From IMG/VR virus record IMGVR_UViG_3300008448_000113, positions 1 through 54,025 of that record: a stretch of DNA of 54,025 nt. The stretch is one strand, 5' to 3'. Under the pieces are notes generated by a model. The model did not search any database. It saw nothing but the letters and a program-made list of their open reading frames with translations, and was not told the origin of the DNA. The DNA comes from a virus. A program made the position numbers and the translations under genes. Shown one piece after another: positions 34,680 to 42,175 of the stretch (position 1 is its first letter; the number at the start of each line of letters is the position of its first letter).

Positions 34680-37202
34680 GTGTATCAAAATATTTATGTT
34701 GAAGACGGGGAGGGGCGGGGTACAGTACATCTTTGGGATGACCAGAGTGGATATACCACCCTCCCCTTTGCACAGTTTGACTACGCATATAAACCAGACA
34801 GAAGTGGTAATATGCTGAGCATGACGGGTGTACGTGTTAATAAAACAAAGTATTATAAGTTTGATGATCAGTCTATGTTTGAAACTGACATTCCGCGTGA
34901 AACTCGTGTGCTTACAGATTTGTATCTGGAAGATGATAATCCATCTACGGGGCATACGGTTATGTTTTTTGACATTGAGGTGTCGATGGAAAACGGCATT
35001 CCCAATATCGAAAACCCAAATAATGAAGTTACCGCTATTACTTTGTATGATAGTGTGACTAAGCAATATAATGTATTTGTTCTTGATAAGACCGGTTCTC
35101 GCAAAAGTTTCACGAAGGATAATATTGAAACTTATTTCTTTGATAATGAAATTGATTTATTGTACAAATTCGTTGATGTATACGAAGCAATTAATCCTAC
35201 CATTATTACTGGATGGAACAGTGATTACTTCGACGTACCGTATTTGTATAACCGTTTGAAGCAACAGTGCGGTAATAGTATTGCGAATCGATTGTCACCG
35301 ATTGGTAAATTAAAGTATTCTAAATTCCGTAAGAAGTGGATGATTGCGGGTGTTTCTTCGTTGGATTATCTAGACTTGTACAAGAAGTTTACTTATGGTC
35401 AGCAACAGAATTATCGTCTTGATACTATCGGTCGTATTGAGGTGGGTATGGGAAAGGTTGAATACGAAGGTTCTCTTGATGAATTGTTTAGAACTGACCT
35501 AGATAAGTTTATTGAGTACAACGTACAAGACGTTCGTATTATTGTTGAAATTGACAAGAAGATGAAATTGATTGAACTTGTCCGTGGTATTTGCCACGTT
35601 GGGCATGTGCAATACGAAGACTATTGCTACAGTTCTAAGTTTCTTGAAGGTACCATTATTACTTATCTCCACCGTAAGGGAATTGTGGTAAGCAATAAAC
35701 CTGCCGATGGACGGCAGTTAATGAACGAACGAGTAGAAAATGATGATGAAGGATTTACGGGTGCGTATGTAAAACCTCCGATACCTGGATTGTATGATTG
35801 GGTGTATTCATTGGACTTGCAGTCTCTTTATCCATCAATCATTATGTCACTGAATATTTCTCCAGAAACCAAGGTTGGATTCGTTACGAATTGGGATGTG
35901 GAAAAACATCGTAACGGTGATATTGATTTGTATCTTGTTCGTGATAAGGAAACAGATGATATTACACGATTGAACCGTGACATGTTTACGAAGTTTATGA
36001 CGGATATGAATTATTATATCAGTTCCAACGGTGTATTGTATGACGCCAACAAAACAGGTATTATTCCTGAGGTGCTTGACCGATGGTTTGCGGAACGAGT
36101 CGAGTATAAAAACTTGATGAAGAAGTATAAAAATGAAGGAAACGTGGAACTGGCGGAGTTTTACGATAGACGCCAACATATTCAAAAGATTTTCTTGAAC
36201 TCACTCTATGGTGTGTTGGGTCTTCCTATTTTCCGTTTCTTTGATATCGATAATGCATTGGCGGTTACTGCAACGGGACAAGATGTTATTAAGAACAGTG
36301 CAGATTATGCGAACAAGTTATATAACGATCGATTGAAAGATGATAAGGATTATTGTATTTACATTGATACGGACTCGTTGTATTTCTCATCCAAACCACT
36401 GATACCAACCAGTAAGGAGCCGAAAGAATTTACCATCAATTTGGCTCGTGTTGTCGAACGAAAGTTGAACGACTACTATAATGACATGTCAAAAGAATTG
36501 TTCTTTTGTGACAAGCATCGGTTTTATATCAAAGGTGAATCTGTAGCAAGTAAGGGACTGTGGATTGCCAAGAAACGATATGCGATGAACGTTGTATACG
36601 ATTTGGAATCAAATCTGGACGTTGATAATAAAATTAAAGTTAAAGGATTGGATGTTGTACGTTCTACGTTCCCACCCGCGTTTCGTGAATTCATGAACAA
36701 AGTACTTAAAAGTGTATTGGGTGGTATTGGTAAACAAGAAATGGATGCTACGGTACTTGATTTCCGTTCTGGATTGGATGCTCGTCCATATATTGATGTC
36801 GCACGTAATACATCCATCAAAAATATTTCCGAGTATGAGAAGGGTGCTGGAAACAAACTTGGCGAGTTCAAGAAAGGTACACCTGCACACGTTAAGGCAG
36901 CGATAACATACAATAGAATGTTGAAGCACTTTGAGATACAGAATCGATATGAAAAGATTTCCGATGGTGAAAAAATCAAGTACGTATATCTCAAAAATAA
37001 TCCGTGGAACTTAGAAACGATTGCGGTGAAGGGTTATAACGATCCAAAAGAAATTATAGATATCGCAGAGACATATATTGATTACGAAGCATTGTTTGAA
37101 AACGAATTAAAAAAGAAGCTGGAAGATTTCTATAATGCATTGGGGTGGGGATTACTACCCACCGACGTAAACCAAAAAGCAGAAGAATTTTTCTCATTTT
37201 AA
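34680..37202 (+). CDS. 43: Family B DNA polymerase, gp43-like
   Basis: This 840-residue replicative polymerase has 3'-5' exonuclease motif FFDIEVS (Asp near 98) and polymerase motif A SLDLQSLYPSIIM (about 379-391). KIFLNSLYGVLG is motif B and IYIDTDSLYF motif C (DTD near 562). Start is GTG at 34680 after AGGAG. No intein is inserted. It has its own promoter and a hairpin over its ribosome binding site. It works with the clamp and clamp loader encoded at 41456-47365. Confidence 0.92.
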   Translation: MYQNIYVEDGEGRGTVHLWDDQSGYTTLPFAQFDYAYKPDRSGNMLSMTGVRVNKTKYYKFDDQSMFETDIPRETRVLTDLYLEDDNPSTGHTVMFFDIEVSMENGIPNIENPNNEVTAITLYDSVTKQYNVFVLDKTGSRKSFTKDNIETYFFDNEIDLLYKFVDVYEAINPTIITGWNSDYFDVPYLYNRLKQQCGNSIANRLSPIGKLKYSKFRKKWMIAGVSSLDYLDLYKKFTYGQQQNYRLDTIGRIEVGMGKVEYEGSLDELFRTDLDKFIEYNVQDVRIIVEIDKKMKLIELVRGICHVGHVQYEDYCYSSKFLEGTIITYLHRKGIVVSNKPADGRQLMNERVENDDEGFTGAYVKPPIPGLYDWVYSLDLQSLYPSIIMSLNISPETKVGFVTNWDVEKHRNGDIDLYLVRDKETDDITRLNRDMFTKFMTDMNYYISSNGVLYDANKTGIIPEVLDRWFAERVEYKNLMKKYKNEGNVELAEFYDRRQHIQKIFLNSLYGVLGLPIFRFFDIDNALAVTATGQDVIKNSADYANKLYNDRLKDDKDYCIYIDTDSLYFSSKPLIPTSKEPKEFTINLARVVERKLNDYYNDMSKELFFCDKHRFYIKGESVASKGLWIAKKRYAMNVVYDLESNLDVDNKIKVKGLDVVRSTFPPAFREFMNKVLKSVLGGIGKQEMDATVLDFRSGLDARPYIDVARNTSIKNISEYEKGAGNKLGEFKKGTPAHVKAAITYNRMLKHFEIQNRYEKISDGEKIKYVYLKNNPWNLETIAVKGYNDPKEIIDIAETYIDYEALFENELKKKLEDFYNALGWGLLPTDVNQKAEEFFSF

Positions 37203-37211
37203 GAGGTTACT

Positions 37212-38009
37212 ATGAAAGATATCGAACGACAAAACAAAATAACATTTTACAGAATAGATAAGAATAAAGCTATTCCTGGGTGGAATGTACGGGCAGCATC
37301 ACCGAAACGTGATTGGATGGATATTCACAATCACATGTATCGTTGTCTGCCAATGGCAATTGCTAATCAAAATGGTTGGGTAATCGAATGTCCCTGTGAT
37401 ATTAGTGCCGTGTGGTTTGGTGGATTAGACACCGCGTCCATGCACTTCTGGTTAGATAAAGAATTTAATGTACCCAATCCGTGGGTAAAGTGTCACTTCT
37501 TAGGTGGTATAATCACGTTTGAATTTGATTTCATTATCAGAACCAGCGAAAAAACAAATCTTTTGGTTAGAGGTGCTCCGAACTTTTTCATAGATGGTTT
37601 ACATCCACTGGAAGGTGTTGTTGAAACCGATTGGTTAAACTTTACATTTACTATGAATTGGAAAGTAACACAACCAAATAAAATTGTTACGTTTAGAAAG
37701 GGAGATCCTATTTGCTTTGTTCAGCCTGTTCCGCATAATTACTCTGAGACGTTCGATTTTGAAATAGACCACTTAGAAAACAATCCATTTATGAAAGAAC
37801 AGCATACCGAGTGGCATAACAAACGTATGGAATTTAGTAATAATCGTAAAATTGGAATTGAAAATCGTAAGTGGCAAAAAGATTATTTTGAAGGGCGGGA
37901 CGTAAAAACTGGAACAACTCAAAATAGTGAAATTCATAGTACTAAATTGTATTTATCTGATCCTGTAGACCAAAAATTACCACAAAAACGATTAAATATA
38001 GTTAAATAA
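37212..38009 (+). CDS. DUF6065-family protein
   Basis: This is a 265-residue protein. CLPMAIANQNGWVI near residues 45-60, then a beta-rich region with FWLDKEFNVPNPW, FDFIIRT and a C-terminal FRKGDPICFVQPV segment, matches the DUF6065 family of phages and bacteria. The function is unknown. An AAGAGG site precedes the ATG, and it is the last gene before the ligase promoter. Confidence 0.65.
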   Translation: MKDIERQNKITFYRIDKNKAIPGWNVRAASPKRDWMDIHNHMYRCLPMAIANQNGWVIECPCDISAVWFGGLDTASMHFWLDKEFNVPNPWVKCHFLGGIITFEFDFIIRTSEKTNLLVRGAPNFFIDGLHPLEGVVETDWLNFTFTMNWKVTQPNKIVTFRKGDPICFVQPVPHNYSETFDFEIDHLENNPFMKEQHTEWHNKRMEFSNNRKIGIENRKWQKDYFEGRDVKTGTTQNSEIHSTKLYLSDPVDQKLPQKRLNIVK

Positions 38010-38012
38010 TAC

Positions 38013-38041
38013 TTGACAAACTAATAAGATTGTATTATATT
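38013..38041 (+). promoter_or_regulatory. Promoter of DNA ligase gene
   Basis: TTGACA (38013-38018), 17-base spacer, TATATT (38036-38041), about 25 bases before the GTG start of the ligase. Confidence 0.72.
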
Positions 38042-38066
38042 ACAGTATCCCAAATAAGGAGAATTT

Positions 38067-39179
38067 GTGAATATTATCAAAACTAGCGATTGGTATGTTT
38101 CTGAGAACAAGGCTGGACTATTGAAGTTTTGGCGTGTACACATTCTTGAATCCAAGAAAGTAAATACTAAGGAGTATTTTACACAGACCGAATGGTATCA
38201 ACTTACCAAAACTGGACGAGAAACTAAGCGTCAACTTTCCGAACCATATTTCGCAGAACCCACAAATGTGGGTAGGGCAAACGAACGAGATAGTTATAAT
38301 CAGGCAGAATTTGAATACGATGCTATTATCAAAAAGCAACGTGACAAGGGATTCCAACTTCCTGGTGAAAAGGTACAGGCATACCCTATGCCGATGTTGG
38401 CGCATAAGTTCAAAGACCACATTGGTAAGGTTGAATGGCCTGTACTCACGCAACCGAAACTTAATGGTATGCGTATGTTGTTTGATGGTTTGGAAGGATG
38501 GAGCCGTGGAAACAAGCAGGTGATTCCCGATGTGATTAAGCATCTTGCTTTCGATACGGCTGGGTTTATTCTTGACGGTGAACTAATGCTTCCGGGTAAT
38601 CAGCTTCTACAAGAAAGTATGAAGGCAATCAAGAAGTATCGCCCTGAACTTTCTCCGAAGTTGGAATACCACGTATATGATATCGTGGATAGTGAACTTC
38701 CGTATGCAAAACGATATCAGTTGATTCTTGATATCTGTCATAACGCACCTGAGAACATTAAGATTGTTCCGGCTGATTTGTGTAATTCGGAAGCAGAAGT
38801 GTATAAAATGCATAAAACGTATGTGAAGGAAGGATTTGAAGGTACCATGATTCGTGATATGGATATGCATTACGAAATTGGTAAACGTTCATATTCACTA
38901 CTTAAACTAAAGGATTTTGTCGATGCTGAATATCGTATTGTTGATATTATTGATGGTGATGGAAGCGATAAGAATCTCGCCATTTTTGTTCTCGAAAACA
39001 ATGCTGGACAACATTTTAATTGTCGTCCTGAAGGATCGCAAGAGAATCGTAGAGAACTTTACAAGAGCCGCTCTAAGTTAATTGGTAAATATCTCACCGT
39101 TCGTTATCAAGAGTTGAGTAAGGATGATATTCCTATTTTTCCTGTTGGTGTATCCATTCGTGAATGGGGTGAGTTTTAA
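38067..39179 (+). CDS. ATP-dependent DNA ligase
   Basis: This 370-residue protein has a KLNGMR nucleotidyl-lysine motif I (Lys near residue 131), ILDGEL (motif III), VYDIV, EGFEGTMIRD (motif IV) and LLKLKDF (motif V), followed by an OB-like domain. The first ~65 residues resemble a WGR-like module. Start GTG follows AAGGAG by five bases. It would seal nicks in replication and recombination. Its TAA overlaps the next ATG. Confidence 0.88.
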   Translation: MNIIKTSDWYVSENKAGLLKFWRVHILESKKVNTKEYFTQTEWYQLTKTGRETKRQLSEPYFAEPTNVGRANERDSYNQAEFEYDAIIKKQRDKGFQLPGEKVQAYPMPMLAHKFKDHIGKVEWPVLTQPKLNGMRMLFDGLEGWSRGNKQVIPDVIKHLAFDTAGFILDGELMLPGNQLLQESMKAIKKYRPELSPKLEYHVYDIVDSELPYAKRYQLILDICHNAPENIKIVPADLCNSEAEVYKMHKTYVKEGFEGTMIRDMDMHYEIGKRSYSLLKLKDFVDAEYRIVDIIDGDGSDKNLAIFVLENNAGQHFNCRPEGSQENRRELYKSRSKLIGKYLTVRYQELSKDDIPIFPVGVSIREWGEF

Positions 39180-39274
39180 TGGATATGAATAAATTACAAA
39201 TTATCGCTCTACGATTGTCGGTGATTATGTTTTTATTGGTGTTCTGGATTGGTGTATTTAAGTTGGTCTTTTGA
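39179..39274 (+). CDS. 31-residue single-span membrane peptide
   Basis: ATG at 39179 overlaps the ligase stop (TAATG). The product has a short basic N-terminus and one hydrophobic segment (VIMFLLVFWIGVF). The function is unknown. Size, overlap and a clear membrane span support a real gene, but no strong ribosome binding site is needed if it is coupled to the ligase. Confidence 0.5.
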   Translation: MDMNKLQIIALRLSVIMFLLVFWIGVFKLVF

Positions 39275-39281
39275 TAAAAAT

Positions 39282-39403
39282 TGCGGTGCAGTCGGTCGGG
39301 ACGACGGTGGGAGTGGATATACGGGCGCTACCCGAGGTTACAACCACACTACGCTAGCCAAGGACTTAGGGAAACCTATGTGGGGTTCGAATCCCCCACC
39401 GCA
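39282..39403 (+). ncRNA. tRNA-like element with long internal insertion
   Basis: TGCGGTG (39282-39288) pairs perfectly with CACCGCA (39397-39403) as a 7-bp acceptor stem. GTCG/CGAC (39291-39294, 39302-39305) with a 7-base GG-containing loop fits a D-arm, and GGGG-TTCGAAT-CCCC (39382-39396) is a textbook T-arm. Between them are about 75 bases, including CGGG/CCCG and TAGG-GAAA-CCTA hairpins, but no standard anticodon arm I can place; the total of 122 bases is too long for an ordinary tRNA. It could be a tRNA with an insertion, a decayed tRNA, or another structured RNA. It ends about 15 bases before the next gene. Confidence 0.4.
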
Positions 39404-39418
39404 TCTATGGAGGTAATT

Positions 39419-39604
39419 ATGGAAAAGAAATATTGTAAAATATGTGAACGGATGGTATTTTGGAAAGATGTTCCAATCGTCACCATGCCAAGTGGTAAAA
39501 CATATCGATTGGGGTGCTCCGGTGGTAACTCCACACACTTTTGTGAGAAAGGTGGTTCATCACATCACGATGATATGGAATGTAAATGCTTGGAGGAAAA
39601 GTAA
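39419..39604 (+). CDS. Com-like zinc-finger protein upstream of Mom-like gene
   Basis: This is a 61-residue protein starting KYCKICERMVFWKD, with further Cys at about residues 33, 42, 55 and 57 and a His-rich middle. Size, the CKxC opening followed by F and D, and position directly before a Mom-like gene (TAA overlapping its ATG) resemble phage Mu Com, a zinc-binding activator of mom translation. The Com assignment is inference from size, motif and context. GGAGG precedes the ATG. Confidence 0.55.
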   Translation: MEKKYCKICERMVFWKDVPIVTMPSGKTYRLGCSGGNSTHFCEKGGSSHHDDMECKCLEEK

Positions 39605-40188
39605 TGGCGTTACAAGGTTATTGGGTGGAACATATATCATTTTCTGATACAGTTAGAAAATTTCTATTGAAGTGGCATTATTCAAATTATGCAAATGTCC
39701 AAGAAAAGGAGACGTTTGGTCTATTTAGAGAAGGAACATTCCTACCAGAATTGGTGGGTGTTTGCGTTTATACAAGACCAGCAGGTGCCAACGCAGCGAA
39801 AAAATATTATCCAAAAGATCCAGATAAATGTTTAGAACTACGTAGACTGTGTTTGATTGATGACACACCAAAAAATGCAGAAAGTTTTTTTGTTGGTAGA
39901 ACACTACGATGGTTACGAAAGAATTCAAATTGGAAATTCGTTGTTAGTTATGCAGACGAGATGCAGGGACACAAAGGAACAATATATCGTGCATCAAATT
40001 TTAAATACGAAGGTATGACCGGTGAGGGTACTACTTTATTGGTAGATGGTAAATCATTTCATATTAGAACTCTGACCATGTTGGATAGACCATATGGTGT
40101 AGAAATTAATAATAGATATAAACGGGGAGACCCTGGAATACAAGTGGTTAAAACTAAAGCAAAACACATTTACACATATAAGTTATAA
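39604..40188 (+). CDS. Mom-like DNA-modification protein, copy 1
   Basis: This is a 194-residue protein with ATG overlapping the Com-like stop. KWHYSNYAN, then ELVGVCVYTRPAGANA, LELRRLCLIDDTPKNAESFFVG, FVVSYADEMQGHKGTIYRASNFKYEG are the recurrent Mom-family (GNAT-fold) blocks. Mom of phage Mu converts adenine to an acetamido derivative that blocks restriction. A paralogue is at 45445-46257. Chemistry on this phage's DNA is inferred, not shown. Confidence 0.75.
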   Translation: MALQGYWVEHISFSDTVRKFLLKWHYSNYANVQEKETFGLFREGTFLPELVGVCVYTRPAGANAAKKYYPKDPDKCLELRRLCLIDDTPKNAESFFVGRTLRWLRKNSNWKFVVSYADEMQGHKGTIYRASNFKYEGMTGEGTTLLVDGKSFHIRTLTMLDRPYGVEINNRYKRGDPGIQVVKTKAKHIYTYKL

Positions 40189-40196
40189 GAGGTCAT

Positions 40197-41060
40197 ATGG
40201 AAATTGATTACAGTAGAATTTTACAACCACAAGAAGATGGTTATGATGTACAGGTATATCAAGAAATTAAAAAACAAAAAGGATTTGTAAAGAAAGAATT
40301 TTCGGGTATACCAAAACGTTTTGATAATAACATCTATGTTCATTCTTGGAAAAAGAATGAATTAGCTACACCATTTGTTCCTGCAACACACCCATATTTT
40401 GATGTACTTGAGCAGGAAGCAAAGTTAGCAACTCCATTAGAATACAAAACACTTATCGGTCTTGTTGATGTGTTATCTTCGATTGAATGTCTAAATGGAA
40501 ATGAGTTTTCTTGTCAGAATGCAGCGGTAGAATATCCACACGCATGGATTGTCATGGCACCAATCAATAATCAACCAGCGATAACAATACGTAATATGTT
40601 ACATGAAATGTTACACTGGAAGTTTACAGCATTAGGATTTGGTAAGGGATGTACTCCCGAAGTATTTGACATGTTACATCACAACAATGAGTTTGTATTA
40701 AATCCAATCGATGAATTACATCATTCGATTGTAAACAGTTATGCTGATACAGCACAACCCGCAGTAGGTAAAAAAGCAACTGGTAGACCAATTAGTGCGA
40801 GCATTCACGCATATGGTTCGTTTTTGGGAGAAGCGCACGTTGCATTGAAATTTGCACGACACGATTTTAAGAAAAATTATAATTGGTTTGGGTATGCAAA
40901 GAAGTGGGGTAGTCGTCTTGAGGAGTCTATGGATGCATTGCTACGAGGAGCAAAAACAACACCGAAGGGTGCGCAGTTACTATTGGGAATGTACAAGTGG
41001 ACAAAGCAATTTGAAGAAGAATACACAGACACAGTAAAGACATTGAGTAAACTATTATAA
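40197..41060 (+). CDS. HExxH-motif protein, possible peptide beta-hydroxylase-like
   Basis: This is a 287-residue protein. IRNMLHEMLHWKFTALG places HExxH at residues 136-140. A later RPISASIHAYGSFLGEAHVAL (197-217) resembles the conserved Arg-Pro / Gly-Ala-Phe-Leu-x-x-Ala block of HExxH proteins linked to peptide modification (aKG-HExxH type), which often accompany radical SAM/SPASM enzymes. A generic zinc metalloprotease is the alternative. AAGAGG precedes the ATG. No signal peptide is present. Confidence 0.5.
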   Translation: MEIDYSRILQPQEDGYDVQVYQEIKKQKGFVKKEFSGIPKRFDNNIYVHSWKKNELATPFVPATHPYFDVLEQEAKLATPLEYKTLIGLVDVLSSIECLNGNEFSCQNAAVEYPHAWIVMAPINNQPAITIRNMLHEMLHWKFTALGFGKGCTPEVFDMLHHNNEFVLNPIDELHHSIVNSYADTAQPAVGKKATGRPISASIHAYGSFLGEAHVALKFARHDFKKNYNWFGYAKKWGSRLEESMDALLRGAKTTPKGAQLLLGMYKWTKQFEEEYTDTVKTLSKLL

Positions 41061-41071
41061 TGGAGTAATCA

Positions 41072-41434
41072 ATGGGAATGTTCGATGAAATTCGGGTAGA
41101 GCATATTTTACCTGGTGAAACGGAAATTACGGATACTTGGTATCAAACGAAATCACTTGAGAACGTAATGGCTAGATATGTTATTACTGCTAAGGGTGAA
41201 TTATATGAAGATAGATGGGATTACGAATGGGTGGAAGATTCCAATCATTTCTTAAAAGGATATTTAAATAAAATAGAAGACAGTTATCGTCGTGAGTACT
41301 TGACAAACTTCCACGGGGATATTATATTTTATACAAGTAAACCGATGAACGAAAATCGTATATGGCGTGATTATCACGCACGTTTTACGAATGGAAAATT
41401 ATCTAATATTTGGTACGAAGATAAACAATACTAA
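41072..41434 (+). CDS. Conserved phage hypothetical protein
   Basis: This is a 120-residue protein beginning MGMFDEIRV, then WYQTKSLENVMARYVITAKGELYED. This opening is common in small phage proteins of unknown function. The promoter for the sliding clamp lies inside its 3' third. Confidence 0.65.
   Translation: MGMFDEIRVEHILPGETEITDTWYQTKSLENVMARYVITAKGELYEDRWDYEWVEDSNHFLKGYLNKIEDSYRREYLTNFHGDIIFYTSKPMNENRIWRDYHARFTNGKLSNIWYEDKQY
41300..41328 (+). promoter_or_regulatory. Intragenic promoter for sliding clamp
   Basis: TTGACA (41300-41305), 17-base spacer, TATATT (41323-41328), all within the coding sequence of the preceding gene and about 130 bases before the clamp ATG. Confidence 0.6.
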
Positions 41435-41455
41435 ACAATTAAGAGGTTAAAGGTT

Positions 41456-42175
41456 ATGGAAAAGTCAAAGTTGGAAAAGTTTATTGTGAAGTACGCACTT
41501 GGTGGTTCATGTGAAAGTGTACTGTGGAAGTCGGATGGTAATGATATTACCGTACGAGTTATTTCCGATGATAAGAATGTTTTGGGAATCGTAACTGTCA
41601 AGGATGTACGGTTGGAGGAAGGTGATTATGGTATCTTTGATACCAAGCAGTTGTCTTCAATGCTGTCTGTATTGAGTGATTCCATCACAGTAACACCACG
41701 GAAGAACTCTGGAAAGACTTCCGCTATTCATATCACCGATAGTGTTGTGAAGGTTGATTACGTGCTGGCAGATGCAGCGGTAATTCCCAATGCTCCTGAC
41801 TTGAAGCAGTTGCCAAACTTCGAAGTAGAAATTCAACTGGACCAGAAGTTTATCAATACCTTTCTTAAGGCAAAGGGCGCTCTCTCCGATGTAGAGACGT
41901 TTACGGTTCTGAGCGATGGAACCACGGCAAGTATTGTTCTTGGATACTCAGACATGAATACTAACCGTATCACACTGGATGTTGATACTACACACAATGC
42001 AAAGATTAATCCTATTAATTTCTCGGCACGATATCTAAAGGAAATCCTTTCGGCAAATCGTGAATCCACTGGTGGTGTATTGAAGGTTAGTAGTAAGGGA
42101 CTTGCATACGTAAAGTTCGGACTTACAGAATATAACACAGATTATTACCTCGTACAAATTCAGTCTGCTTCCTAA
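41456..42175 (+). CDS. 45: Sliding clamp, gp45-like
   Basis: This is a 239-residue protein with gp45-type length and layout: LEKFIVKYALGG start, a TVKDVRLEEGDYGIFDTKQLSSMLSVL segment, and a C-terminal AYVKFGLTEYNTDYYLVQI. It is a processivity factor for gp43 and, in T4, also an activator of late transcription. AAGAGG lies upstream. Third-position G/C is raised, consistent with high expression. Confidence 0.85.
   Translation: MEKSKLEKFIVKYALGGSCESVLWKSDGNDITVRVISDDKNVLGIVTVKDVRLEEGDYGIFDTKQLSSMLSVLSDSITVTPRKNSGKTSAIHITDSVVKVDYVLADAAVIPNAPDLKQLPNFEVEIQLDQKFINTFLKAKGALSDVETFTVLSDGTTASIVLGYSDMNTNRITLDVDTTHNAKINPINFSARYLKEILSANRESTGGVLKVSSKGLAYVKFGLTEYNTDYYLVQIQSAS

Noticed and set aside
34680-37202. 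Intein or intron in the polymerase gene
   Set aside because: All family B motifs occur at normal spacing in an uninterrupted 840-codon frame.
39282-39403. tmRNA or ordinary tRNA
   Set aside because: It is too short for tmRNA with no visible tag frame, and too long and without an anticodon arm for a normal tRNA; kept only as a tRNA-like element.
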